A stretch of DNA of 64,000 nt from Ophiura sarsii (lineage: Eukaryota; Echinodermata; Ophiuroidea; Amphilepidida; Ophiuridae), in NCBI GenBank assembly GCA_035610835.1, contig CM069445.1, positions 38,578,656-38,642,655 on the forward strand, in the 5' to 3' direction. Positions within the stretch are counted from its first letter, which is position 1; each line of letters begins with the position of its first letter. Under the pieces are notes generated by a model. The model was not told the DNA's origin. It made no database searches and was given only the letters and a program-made list of their open reading frames with translations. The position numbers and the translations under genes were made by a program. Positions 45,701 to 55,800 of this stretch are shown piece after piece.

Positions 45701-48700
45701 GGGATTATTTCTAAATTATTGTTTATGAATATCCTCCATGCTAATAAGCCATTTACTTTTGCCATTTCCTCTGGACAATGACATAACTTTACATGTGCAG
45801 CATTTACGCACACATATGTGACATGATCAAGCTGAATGAGTCGGATGTCGGGAATATTGATTTTGGGTTATAGGTAAAAAGAAGTGACATATTCTTATGT
45901 TTTACTTTGTTTTCTCAGTTGGTAAATTGTTTGTAACTTAAAAACTTTCAATTTTAGTGGGGTTTGGACCTTACTGTAGCATTTTCCACAAATGGACAAA
46001 TTTCAAAATTGAAAACTGCTGACATGTGTCTCATTTCGCTTGATCACGTCACATAATACCATTTTTCCTGCATTGGTAAAAAACTTTATAAGATAAATAA
46101 ATAAATAAATACTGGTAAAGAAGCAATCCCCGCCGACAAAACAAGGAAGAACCAACCATTCACCATCAAATGGTCTATCATCACCAGAGCGCGTGCATAC
46201 GTTTAACTTAAAGGTAGATGACCCGATCACATTTTCATAACACAGATTTTTCTCAAACATATGGAGATTTTCATATCATATTTTTCTGATTAACATACTG
46301 AAATTTGACGGTCCAAATCAGTAGGATTACGAAGAAATCAGTGAAATAACATTAAATTACCGCAAAAAGTGGTCAACCACCAATATAGTTTGTGTACAAC
46401 TCAATGGGCACATTTCACGGCATCTTGTGCGTCTAAAATAAGAACCATTAGAGTTATGCAACTCAAACTTTGGAATACGACTTTTTTGAGGATGACCTTT
46501 CATGTCGAATAGAAAACTTTAAGGTGAAAATTACAACATCTACCTTTAAATAAATAAATAAATATTAATACCCTAGTTATTGTATACTTCACATAATCAT
46601 GCAGCAATTCATATTACATTACAACCCTTCCCCTAAACCATACAAACTACTGCATGCTATTATTACACCTACCACAATCTCCAAATATTTGCGCTGTCCG
46701 TACTCAAACTCAACCATGTTACCGTCCCCCGCAAACTTGTAGTAGATCGGATCGTAGTGCACCTCGAACTTATCACGGACATCGGTGGCGTCCTTCAACG
46801 TATGGAAAGCCATGACGCCATCTAGAGTGAAGCCGATCATGCCCTTACTGATGAAGAACGGCACTGTGAGATTGGCTGGTTGAAGATTAGGCGTGATGCA
46901 TGTCATCCGGGTGGGGAAAATGTTGTAGCATTCCTATTGGATATTAGAAACATGAGATGCATGAGAAGAGTGTCACAATTTTGAACATTAATTAATTATT
47001 TTTAGTAAGTGAACTCATTGACGTGTCACACAACATCAAGTATGCTGGCCTTAGTTTGAGGGGGCATAGCACTTAATAATTGTCCCATTGGATTACACAT
47101 GAAATAGGGATATTTTGTTGGCCCTTAGTACCCATTTTTGGCATGTCAGGAATGCTAGTGATCACAGTTAATGCTTTGAAAAAGTGTTAAGTCTTCCAAT
47201 CTGATTTTACAATCTGATCATTTAAACAGCAAATAGTGACAAAATGAGGATTGTTTTGATATTGTGTGCCCTAAAGGGAGGTATAAGGTTAAACCCTTAG
47301 GTCCACTCTGACCAGCCAGATCCTTTGGAAATATCTCAAGGTTCAGATTTCTCCATCTTAACTCTATTTCATCCGTCACCAAATGAACAGGTGTAAGCTA
47401 GTTCATCCTGGGTGAACTAGCCAGAGCGGACCTTTGCCTTTAAGGGTTGGGTACAGGATTACCGTTTGGGTTATGGGTAGGGGTTAAGCAAGGCTGGTAA
47501 ATGTATATTTCCCGGGTAGCATGTCAAAATATATACATTTTTATGTTTCCATCTTCAAAACAGCTAATTACGCCCCCCCCCCTTTACTATTTCCAAACAG
47601 AATTTCTTCCTAAATGCCAACATTTCCTGAGTAGGAAGGAGCTTCCTCCAGATTCCCTACTTTTCCCCACCATGAGGTTAGGGTTAGGTAAATAGGATAA
47701 GGTTTAGATTTAGGGTTACAGATAGGATTACGGTTTAGGGTTGCCCAACTGCCATGTACCGTACACACAACATGCTTTGCCTTTATCTCAATACATACCG
47801 TTTCAAATGCTTGCTCTCCAACATGGAAGACCATTTTTGGTGACTGAATCACATCAAGATTACTCCCCTTGACAGGCACCTCAAGACCACCACTGTAGAG
47901 GAAAAAAAACATTACACATGAATCGATGCAAGGAAGGACAAGCATATAATGAGGTTCGTCAAGAAAACAATCAATACAAGTTATGGGTTGTCCTTTTATA
48001 TTGCAGAAACAAAAAAAGCCGCATCTTCTTTATAATTTGCAATTTATTTGTATGACTGAGCGAGTTGAATTGAACGGCGTCCTTGCCTTTAACTCAGCAT
48101 GTGTAGCTCAGCATGTGTATATTAAAGTACCAATTTTGCAAGAATTTTAATTTTGCTTAATTCATATGGAGCATTGATTTCCAAAATGAGATATAGGTAT
48201 CCGTGTAGGTATAATGGTTTATTGCAATTCGTAAAAATGTTTATCTTTCAAATAAAATTGAATCTCAATATTCAAAATAAAACTGGTGAATAAATGAAGC
48301 ATACTGCAAATTCGCTAAAATAAATCACCTACGAAATTTGCGGCAGTTGTTTTACAACGGTACGATGTGAGTAATTGACATAAATGTCCGACAGCATGAA
48401 TGGCATACAAGTATAATATGATTACGTATCAAAGCAAAGGGGGCATTCAACCATAACTCGCTCGTCTTTATCAAATTATCATACAAGACAGCACACGGAC
48501 AGATGCAATTTGCCCCCAGGTACACGATGTAATCCCCAACAAGTTGGTGCAAATTATTCCATTGATTTCTACTTATTTTGGGGTCAAAGAGTATCAACCC
48601 CTTTTTAACGCAATGTATGTGTAAGCAGAGGTGGGTTTTTTCGCATGTAGATATTTTCAGAAATTCAAACAAAATAGACTGCGGGATTCTGCGATATGAT

Positions 48701-51700
48701 CATGTACATTATAACATTTCACAGAAGTAAGTAAAAAACACCAATGCTTTCTACACTACATTCTAAGTAAGCTTTTGGCAGAACTGAAAAATTAAGATGT
48801 TGGTCATCTTTTATTTGTTTCTGTTTGATGGCAGGGCACAATGAATTAATGATTATGTTGTGGAAGGGTGGTGTTTTTCAATTTTAAAAGGAAAAATATT
48901 TTCGTACAAACAAGTGAAAATCCTGACAAAATGGTCCTCTGTCCTGGTTTTTCCCATATAATCCCACATTGTTTCAAAATCAATCCCTTACCTTTGTATG
49001 GTCCTAAACCGGTCTATACTGGTGATAACGGGATCATCCTTATAGGAAAAACTCTGTGACGAAACTTCGATGCCATCGTTTTCAAAAACAAATTTCACAG
49101 GTCCTTGTACTCCAGACGCGGCAGGGTCTGTTACACAGGTCAAAGAGTTGTCCAGTTTTCTATAAAATACAGAAGAGAATAATTACTTACAATGTATATT
49201 TTAAACAAACTTACAGCACAAACCATATATATTGAATTTCTGATTTATAGGACACAACACGTTGTTATCAGAAGGAACCAATTATTTTTAAAAGGTTGAC
49301 AGAAATATTAACTATCTGATCGACAATAATATCTATGGCACTCATACTCAGCTAAAAGAGAGAAAAGCACTACATGTAGAAACATCAAACCAGAAATTAA
49401 ATTCTGCAGTTCGTTGTATTTTCTCTAATAAAGCTTCTCTGCGACCAATCACAAGTAATATCATAGACAAATGAGGATCTTGACACCCTTTCCCCAATCC
49501 AAACACTCCCCTATTCCTTTAAAAGAAATACACAAATAGTACATACTGTGTTATAGTGCAGTTTTGACCGGCGACGTCCACATCCAGTCTGCTGCCTACG
49601 TCCAGGTACATTCCTTTGATTACAACTTCTGTGCCTCCAGATTCTGGTCCAATAACTGGCTCTATTGAGTCCACCGTTGGTTGCTATTGAAATGATAAAA
49701 TATAAATAACAATTTGAATCTAATACATCTAGGGTAAAGTCGCCAGTTTCGGTCACTTCGCCCAAATCGTGTAATGAAAATGACCTCGTCGTTATAAACT
49801 GACGGCTAAATAACCGCCGCATAGTTGATGCCCGGTATTACTTTAAAATTTTGAGACATTATAGGTATCCACATAACTTTTTCTGCCAGTCAAAATGGCT
49901 TCCATGGACCTTGGGTGTCAGTTGCAAAGACCCAGTGGTGGTTTCTGCTGAGTGGCACCGATAAGTGTAGCTAGAAACCTACTCTGTTCTTATGGCTCTG
50001 ACGATGACACTTGCTAGAATGTCAAAATCTAATAGCTCCAATATGAACTTATCATTACAGGAAAGACTACATACATTCTAATCAGATTATGTTATTAATC
50101 AACTTTATAGATAGCTTTAACACTTTCCACGTGGCTATTAGTTCTACCATATACAAAACAGATTTTTCAGAAACCGTTTCCAACTTTCAAGGTCTACCTC
50201 AATGATTACTGAACCAATACTAGGCATGTTTGTACTTATTCAAATGCATTTCTCAGGGTGATTCCAAATATGATAATGAAATTAAATAATTTTGACATTT
50301 TGTCAACATTTTGTCAACATTTGGAACATCGTCTGCAGCCGCCTGTCCCATGGAGAGCGTTAAGACATAATCTACCTTCAAGATTTCATTACAGTAGTAC
50401 TTACCACATATCTAAAGAATTCTTCTGATAGACCATTGTATATGCTTCCGCCAGTTCCTACAGAAACCTCGATCAAACCTTTCATGGGTATGGCAATGGG
50501 TGCTGTCCGACACACCACACTGTTGAGAAAAGTAAAATATTGTCAAAAATGACAATCAACTACCCCTTGTTCTATCTAAGTTTATAATTAAGTGATATTG
50601 TGGATGGCCATGGGGTAAATCAATACTGCATGAAACACAAATTACAACTTTCTGAGGCATTTCATGTTGAATTTCATCTCAAATTTAATTTTACATTGCC
50701 CTTAGTCAATGTTCTCACATCATTATATTTTTCATCCTGAACATTTCCTGGGGGAGGTAGTCTACATTATGGTGCATCCCCAGGACTCCCCAAACCAACT
50801 TCCTCTCATGGTCCTAAAACGTATTGATGGGGTAGGGCTAGAAGCAATGGAGCATCTGGCTGATATTGAGCTTCTAGCAGTATTCCTTTGACATTTTGAT
50901 ATAAGCTTCTTCTTATTATAACAGATCAGATTTTTTGTAGGGGTTAAGTTAAATCAATTAATAACAAGCTAACAAAATATATTTGACTCCTAAACAAAAC
51001 AGAAAATATCATTGTTGGTGTAGAAGATGCAGTCAACTTGCGCTGAAACATTTGACAAAAGAAAGGAATCAAACATATGAAGAGCTTTGTTGCAAAAGGG
51101 CCACCATCCACTTCTACATGTTCCTCAATTTGCATTATTGAATTTGCATTGACAAGTCCATGGATTAATCAAATTATTGTAAGGCTGTGTTCAAACTGTT
51201 TCTTTATGACATGGATTAGTGCTTCCATGCACGCCAATTAAAGCACCAACAATACAAGCCACATTCCACATAATGAATAGCCAGCCATCCTTTCAATAAC
51301 GTTAAATGAGTAACATGCAGAAGTTGATGTAGGCCCTTTTGCAACACAGCTCAACATATATTCAACAAGGAAAAAGTAGGCTGCGATGCATTGCACTTAC
51401 GTCACAGATGGCTCATAGCTGGTGTTGAGGTGCTCGCATGGTTGCTGTGCTACTTTAATGTCCATGATGTCTGACGCTACTTGTCCCAAGTTGATGCCAA
51501 ATATACGCAAAACAGTCCCTCCGGCTATGTGCCCGGCCTTAGGCTCAAACTACGAGGCAAACAATATACATGCAGACATTCTAAATACAGGTACAGCAAT
51601 GGTTCGTGAAATTGTAAGGCAAAAACATTTAGCAATTGCCTCATTTGAAGTACCATGTGCTATAATGGATGTGACATACATAGGATTGTAAATGTGATGT

Positions 51701-54700
51701 GCGTGTTATGTGACAGGCCCAAGAGTCACTGACCAAGGACTGGGCATGTTTGCACTCTTATTACTGATAAATATTGGCATATGCTTCCATGGTAGAGGCA
51801 TGTAAAGGGTGGTGATGAGCTTTTTCTTCCCCCCCCCCCCCCCCCACCCCTTTATTTCAAAATGCAAATGCTGTCCTTTTGTTGGGTAAAAAAATATTTC
51901 ATTCAATGTACCTTGAAAATAGAGTCTATATTCTACAGATAAATGGTAAATTTCCTTGAAAAAAATATAGCTGACATTTAACACACATAAATCTATGGCA
52001 CCTATCTAAGACACATAAAGAAAGAATGATTACTGCGCAAACTACGTCCAGTAAAAATTCAATAAACATCAAATGATGCAATGATTCTATTTTTCACAAT
52101 TTATACCATACTTACCCCAGTTATCTGTGGGTTTGGACACACATCCTCACCGGACAGCAAGTTTCCGATATTGCCATAACATTTTGATTCATGAACACAG
52201 TTGACAATTTGTTCACACCATCCGCAATTGAACTTCCTCTCAGCCATCAAGCAGGTGCCACAGTTACCTCGGCCTATATTGCACTTGTACAGCGTCACTG
52301 TGTGGATAGAACAATATAGGGAAATGGTATTTAACCAAAATTGTTTTGGAATCTAGTACCTTTTGCTGAAATTTTTGCTTCTTTCCCCCTTGAAATTGAT
52401 ATTATATGTTCAGTAAATGGACACTGAATGGGTATTGAATGGATATCACATAAATACTGCATGTGAATCACAAGTATAAGTATGAAAAAACTTATTTCAT
52501 ATAATTAGTGTTACATGCATATCACATTGGTATCACATGCATATCACATCACTGATTAATAATTCAGTGTCAGCAGAAATGGTTAAACATATAACCTTTT
52601 TGTCCTCTATGAGAAACCTTCCAGAAAAAATCTCTCAAAAGTGGTTCTTTAACATTGAAGAACCCAATATGGGTTTTATAAGGAGAAAAAAAAAATCTCA
52701 ACAAACTAACAAGTATTTTATTGAAGTCGAGAACCATACGAGACTCCACATATAGGACAGATTTTAGAACCCCTTTCGAACTGTTTTTACTTAGAGTGAG
52801 GAATAGTCCGATACTCAAATGTAGCTATTCCACCTCTATACAGAACCCCTTGTTAAAAACAAATTCATATTCAAAGTGATGTCTTTTGATGTCTTACATC
52901 AGAGGGTGTAGGGAACATGATTGGAACCTCATTTCCCATTACACCATCTGACTATTTAAGTGCAAAGCACTGACCAGTGCACAGCTGACAAGGTAGACAT
53001 ATATTAATATTCAAATCAATACTTTTTATCTTTACGACATGTGCTTAAGGGTTGAATTAGGGGGCAGACGTTAACAAATGGAATTTGTATGAAGTATTTC
53101 CGATAAATGTCGAATCTATTGAGTTACTTTCGCTTTAGTGGCTGCACTCTGATGCCAAAAAGGGAAAATACATTGCTATGTTTACGTCACAGACCCTTAC
53201 CCATCAAAAATTTCCATTTTGTTTTTCACAGAGAACGCTACACTCTTGATAACATCCAAAAGTGTCTATAATTAAATTGGCACTCACGTACAGGTTGCAA
53301 TTTAGGCCCGGGTATGTGATATTTAAGTGTTCCACATATTTCTTACAAAGCTTTTGAACTAGACCAGTGAAAGCGATGCCTCGACTGAAGCTCTTCTAAT
53401 TTTTGCGAGGGCGGTATTCTCACAAATATCTCAGATTCAAACAGGATTCTGAAAAATCTAACCACTTCAAAAAACCACCACATGATTTTCATAAACTGCA
53501 TTGCAGTTGCAAACAAGTTGTCATAAAAAGAGAAATTAAGTTAATTTATTTCTCTCTCTCCTAAAAATGGCGGGAAAATAGTGTGTGAAAAAACCCCATA
53601 TCTCCACCTGTGCAATATCAGACGACCGAAATGTATCTTACCGGTTAGCTGATCTGGGTTATCCAGTATAAAGCTTCCATTCCACTGCACATTAAGCGCT
53701 ACCTCCATGGTCTCAACATCTGCACTATACATGTACTATAGGTATGTAGGTAAAGATTCAAGAAGAAAAAAAAGAAGAGATTTTAATCAAATTTTCTCTG
53801 GCACAGTGCTGCATAAAATGGAGATGCGCTATCGATCATATGTTAATTCTTGAGCAATGTAGCGACCCCCCTCTCCCCTGCCATTTCCCAATTACATGCA
53901 AAACAGAGGTGCACTTTTTCTTTCCTCACGTTTTGTTGTTGTAAATTTGACAGACAGTATAATGAAAATGCCAGCTTAATTGTGGCATTTCTTGATCCCC
54001 CCACCCCACCTCACACAACCCCTAGTAGTGGAAATTTGTATAACACTGGAAATCCCCTGTTTGCTCATATTTTTCTTCTTCTTGAAATCTATCTATACTT
54101 GGGGCAATATGAAGCAAGCATCCAAATATTCCAATAAATTCACGACCCACTTTTCTGGATCATGGTAAGGCACATTTTACATTCAAAATCTTTGGTATTT
54201 TTCAACAAAAGTACATTCCCAACATTTTCCAAAATCGTGTTAAATTGTAGAACTGGTAGTTCAGGCCTTCAGGGATACCGTAATACTTTCTTCACTTACA
54301 TATATTTTCCTTACTATAGAAATTGAATCATTTTGGGGCTATTGGATTAAGATTCTCAAATATTTGTTCAACTACGGCACCCATGACAAACCGACCAGAT
54401 GTGTATACTAGAATTGAGAAAGCTCAGGTGGCCTTTTAATTACAAACCAGAGTTAAACATTAGCATAGTAAGCAATGGATGGATGACTTAGGCTTCTAAT
54501 TATAAATCTGACAGGGTTTATATTTAGCAATCACCTTGACTCTGAGCAAGAACTAGTGCATAGCACATACTACCAAACTTAAGTGGGGTATCCTATAATA
54601 GTTCCAACATAATTTGTAGTGACGTTTTATATGTAGCTATCACCTTGACTGTAAATTTCGATGAGTGCATCGTCAGACCTTAAAATAACAGGGTTTAAAT

Positions 54701-55234
54701 ATTATAAATATAATACGATCAGATTTTATATTTAGTAATCACCTTGACTGTGAGTTACAATGAGTGCACCTACAGAAATCAGTGCGGTATTGTAAAATCA
54801 TTCCATTTGAGAAGACTTTATATTCACCGATCTCCTCGACAATGAATTACAATGAGTACATCACTACTATAGTTCAGTCAGTTCCAAATTGGCGAAACCT
54901 GTTTACAGCAGCGAATGAATTAAGAAGACCGTCGTGCGCAAAATTATCGAATGGTGCAATATGGCGTGCAATGCCGCAGTGTCTTTGTATGCGTGACGCT
55001 TGCGCTCGACAAAATCGTACTTATACGCTTGGATTACTTTTGCGCGCGGATAGATAAAAAACCAAATATTTCTCGCCAATTTGGAACTGATTGAACTATG
55101 GGGTATTCTGTAATCACACCACCACTACTTACATTCCAAGCGGTACAGCTGACTAATGTATCATTAACTCTTGTAGCCGCCACCTTAGCCTCCTCACCAT
55201 CCAGCAAAATGACGCACTCATAATCACCGCCAGC
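33619..55234 (-). CDS. Plexin, 3' two thirds of gene (20 exons, about 1,167 residues to stop)
   Basis: Plexins are transmembrane semaphorin receptors whose cytoplasmic GAP domain acts on Rap-type GTPases. Twenty exons join with exact phase agreement: 55234-55133, 53735-53642, 52297-52116, 51549-51401, 50519-50405, 49683-49547, 49159-48992, 47892-47799, 46933-46673, 45660-45505, 44734-44506, 43941-43784, 42945-42680, 41662-41449, 40831-40480, 37276-37089, 36658-36489, 35629-35417, 34614-34455 and 33714-33619. In order they encode the end of an IPT-like region, a Cys-rich PSI domain, several IPT domains, one membrane segment, GAP part 1, the Rho-binding domain, GAP part 2 and a stop. The length matches the same part of vertebrate plexin-[24 protein letters not shown] and the C-terminus favour the A class; [11 protein letters not shown] is more B-like. 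The upstream sema domain was not found. The class is tentative, the family certain. Confidence 0.95.
34090..34250. repeat. Dispersed repeat, copy 2
   Basis: GCTTTGCACATTTTGAA, GAGCTTCCTTACTATACACC, TACATACAAAATGAATAT and GGAAAATAAATGTAGAGC, matching 25170-25340. It lies in the last plexin intron. Confidence 0.65.
34268..34410. mobile_element. Small hairpin element in the last plexin intron
   Basis: GAACTCTGTGCAGTGATGTC and GTGATC face GATCATTGG and GATGTGACATCACTGCACAGAGTT. A fragment with the same arm (GACATCACTGCACAGAGT) is at 2943-2961 in the PORCN gene. Confidence 0.75.
34455..34614 (-). CDS. Plexin exon, GAP C-terminal part
   Basis: [20 protein letters not shown], then helices up to [19 protein letters not shown] is a plexin-A-type motif. 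The donor is CAG|GTAAGTT. Confidence 0.92.
34655..34925. repeat. Dispersed repeat shared with 50130-50375
   Basis: Both copies have AATACTAGGCATGT, AATGCATTTCTCA, GGTGATTCCA and ATCGTCTGCAG/GTCGTCTGCAGACGCCTG with the same spacing. Both lie in plexin introns in the same orientation. Confidence 0.75.
35417..35629 (-). CDS. Plexin exon with second GAP arginine
   Basis: [20 protein letters not shown] matches LPLRFWVNVIKNPQFVFDI of other plexins; the Arg in LRFW is the conserved GAP Arg of the second half. It continues through MMDSC and [13 protein letters not shown] to KEIVS. Confidence 0.93.
35703..36024. mobile_element. A/T-rich element with TTAGGCC ends in a plexin intron
   Basis: TTAGGCC, an A run and GAAGGTTTGTCTCAGATGAC face GGTCATCTGAGAAAAACTTT, a T run and GGCCTTA. 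The interior is AAAAATTGAAAAA low-complexity sequence. Confidence 0.6.
36489..36658 (-). CDS. Plexin exon, GAP part 2
   Basis: [35 protein letters not shown] and THFWKSN, matching GTLQKFVDDLFETIF and IKYMFDFLDEQA of vertebrate plexins. The donor is AT|GTAAGTT. Confidence 0.93.
37089..37276 (-). CDS. Plexin exon between RBD and GAP part 2
   Basis: [27 protein letters not shown] and [12 protein letters not shown], corresponding to WHLVKN and SEIYLTRLLATK in vertebrates. The donor is G|GTAGGG. Confidence 0.9.
38052..38935. repeat. 68-base tandem repeat, about 13 copies, in a plexin intron
   Basis: The unit runs TTGCCCACGCGGCTCAACCA, a G run with ACCAATTGCCATATCGCC, and CGGTCTTAATTATTCC with TTTGTACC. 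Copies are nearly identical, with a few diagnostic variants (CCATGG or CCAGG; AATTGCC or TTTGCC). Because 68 is not a multiple of three, the overlapping 62-codon frames are not genes. A TAAAAA/AAATAA stretch precedes the array. Confidence 0.97.
38936..40479. other. Rest of the plexin intron, nothing recognised
   Basis: AT-rich sequence between the 68-base array and the RBD exon. A small direct repeat (GTAATCACAAGATATGAATT) lies at about 40196-40237. No other structure stands out. Confidence 0.5.
40480..40831 (-). CDS. Plexin exon, Rho-binding domain
   Basis: [20 protein letters not shown], then [21 protein letters not shown] and [20 protein letters not shown]: the ubiquitin-like RBD that contacts Rho-family GTPases. 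The donor is G|GTATGTTG. Confidence 0.93.
41449..41662 (-). CDS. Plexin exon, end of GAP part 1
   Basis: [46 protein letters not shown] and QTDYKPL, all standard plexin motifs. The preceding RR is split across the intron to 42680. Confidence 0.93.
41945..42555. repeat. 33-base tandem repeat with higher-order structure, in a plexin intron
   Basis: About 17 copies of AGCATTGGGTTGCCCATGG followed by TGTTTTGTGGTACA. Three variants cycle: TGGTATAAGCATTGGATTG (A), TAGTACAAGCATTGGGTTG (B) and TGGTACAAGCATTGGGTTG (C). ABC repeats every 99 bases, with one 12-base partial duplication near 42050-42070 and one insertion near 42443. As 33 is a multiple of three, frames of about 200 codons stay open on both strands; these are not exons of plexin. 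Confidence 0.97.
42680..42945 (-). CDS. Plexin exon, GAP part 1
   Basis: [40 protein letters not shown] and [10 protein letters not shown], ending just before the split RR; these Arg residues form the first catalytic Arg site of plexin GAPs (LLLRRTESVAEK in vertebrates). The donor is AG|GTGAGA. Confidence 0.93.
43133..43260 (+). repeat. tRNA-derived SINE-like repeat in a plexin intron
   Basis: CTAGCCGAGTGGACTAAGAC is box A-like with a Ser/Leu-tRNA look. GGATCGAATCC at 43192-43202 is box B-like. It is not a convincing functional tRNA. Confidence 0.5.
43784..43941 (-). CDS. Plexin exon, juxtamembrane to GAP part 1
   Basis: [20 protein letters not shown], then [29 protein letters not shown] sequence. 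It matches AFAELQTDINELTNDLDGAG and [22 protein letters not shown] of vertebrate plexin-A. Confidence 0.92.
44506..44734 (-). CDS. Plexin transmembrane exon
   Basis: [20 protein letters not shown] then LIVAIYR is the single membrane helix. It is followed by the charged coiled-coil [20 protein letters not shown] and MRVAQECKD, equivalent to ESRVALECKEAFAEL. Confidence 0.93.
44888..45495. mobile_element. Inverted-repeat element in a plexin intron, next to a splice donor
   Basis: GGCCTAGTAAAAAAGTTACA and TGTTTCCCGTCC at 44888-44920 face GGACGGGAAACATG and TTATTTATTTTACTATGCC at 45465-45495. Its right end is about nine bases from the donor of the exon at 45505. No coding capacity is seen. Confidence 0.75.
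45505..45660 (-). CDS. Plexin exon, last IPT domain
   Basis: [40 protein letters not shown] and PGDSVPRII: the second half of an IPT fold directly before the membrane exon. Confidence 0.88.
46211..46549. mobile_element. MITE with AAAGGTAGATG ends, copy 2
   Basis: The left end AAAGGTAGATGACCCGATCA faces ACAACATCTACCTTT at the right. It is related to 28388-28622 and lies in a plexin intron. Confidence 0.55.
46673..46933 (-). CDS. Plexin exon, IPT domains
   Basis: 87 codons, both ends in phase 0: [20 protein letters not shown] ... [20 protein letters not shown] ... RKYLEIV. It ends one IPT domain and starts the next. Confidence 0.9.
47799..47892 (-). CDS. Plexin exon, start of an IPT domain
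   Basis: [20 protein letters not shown] then [20 protein letters not shown] is the usual IPT entry motif. Confidence 0.9.
48992..49159 (-). CDS. Plexin exon, IPT domain
   Basis: [29 protein letters not shown] and [23 protein letters not shown] is the linker between IPT domains in plexins. Confidence 0.9.
49547..49683 (-). CDS. Plexin exon, IPT domain
   Basis: [35 protein letters not shown] and NCTIT. P..GP.SGGT is the IPT signature. Confidence 0.93.
50130..50375. repeat. Dispersed repeat shared with 34655-34925
   Basis: Second copy of the family described at 34655. It also has a short TTTTGTCAACA duplication near 50297-50320. Confidence 0.75.
50405..50519 (-). CDS. Plexin exon, IPT domain
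   Basis: [20 protein letters not shown] and [18 protein letters not shown], the end of the first full IPT domain. The donor is GTG|GTAAGT. Confidence 0.9.
51401..51549 (-). CDS. Plexin exon, first full IPT domain
   Basis: [40 protein letters not shown] and [11 protein letters not shown]...GGT..RI.G.NLG is typical of plexin IPT1. Confidence 0.93.
52116..52297 (-). CDS. Plexin exon, PSI domain
   Basis: [40 protein letters not shown] and [11 protein letters not shown]. The Cys pattern with CGWC is the PSI domain that precedes IPT1. Confidence 0.95.
53642..53735 (-). CDS. Plexin exon before the PSI domain
   Basis: [20 protein letters not shown] then [19 protein letters not shown] matches the plexin segment just ahead of LYKC. 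Confidence 0.9.
54510..54865. repeat. Four degenerate tandem copies in a plexin intron
   Basis: TTTATATTTAGCAATCACCT and TTGACTGTGAGTTACAATGA-like words recur four times at intervals of about 100 bases. Confidence 0.6.
54867..55100. mobile_element. MITE of the CTATAG family, copy C, beside a plexin splice donor
   Basis: CTATAGTTCAGTCAGTTCCA faces TTGGAACTGATTGAACTATG. Its right end is about 32 bases from the donor of the exon at 55133. It shares GCAGCGAATGAA and TACGCTTGGATTAC with copy A at 1621-1830. Confidence 0.85.
55133..55234 (-). CDS. Plexin exon, most upstream certain one
   Basis: [20 protein letters not shown], then [17 protein letters not shown]...G....V.A.R.N...L.C matches plexin sequence between the second and third PSI domains. 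The acceptor is TTCATTTCAG; it starts in phase 0. Confidence 0.88.
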
Positions 55235-55264
55235 CTGAAATGAACAATATAACATCAAAACCAT

Positions 55265-55800
55265 TAGGAGTCGGAAACTAATCAAGGTCTCCTTCATAGA
55301 CACAGATTTTGTGATTTTTATCATTAGAAAAGATTTGCAATAAAATAGACTTAAGTTCGAGTTGTAAAGAAATATACTGCAGAGACGACAATTAAGCTTA
55401 TTTGGTGATTCAGAGGTATATCCATTTTAGGAGCCAGCAGCCAATCAAGGTCTCCTCCATAGACACATATTCTGTGATTTTTATCGTTCAACAAGTCTTA
55501 AATTTGTAATAAAATGAGACAAATTATGCCTCCAAGCGCTCATTGTAAAGTAGTATACAGCAGAGACGACAATAAGCTTATTTGGTAATTCAGACGTAAA
55601 TCTTTTTTAGGAGTCGGCAGCTAAGTAACGTCTCCTCCATAAACACGTACAGATTCTGAGATTTTCATCATTCTAAAGACTGAAATTGGAATAAAATGAG
55701 AGTAATTATGTCTCCCAGAGCTCATTGTAAAGCTGTATACAGCAGAAGGGCCCAATTAAGCTGTTGGTGATTCAGATAATTATATACTCTTTTTTGTTAT
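55265..55800. repeat. Three imperfect tandem copies of 160-190 bases in a plexin intron
   Basis: Copies begin at TAGGAG near 55265, 55428 and 55608. They share AAGGTCTCCTCCATAGACAC, TCTGTGATTTTTATC and GCAGAGACGACAATAAGCTT. The array starts about 30 bases upstream of the exon at 55234, so it lies against its branch-point region. Confidence 0.8.

Noticed and set aside
53541..53641. Extension of the plexin exon at 53642 to a longer open frame reaching 53541
   Set aside because: A good donor (G|GTAAGA) at 53642 gives the phase needed to join the PSI exon; the extra sequence is intron read-through.
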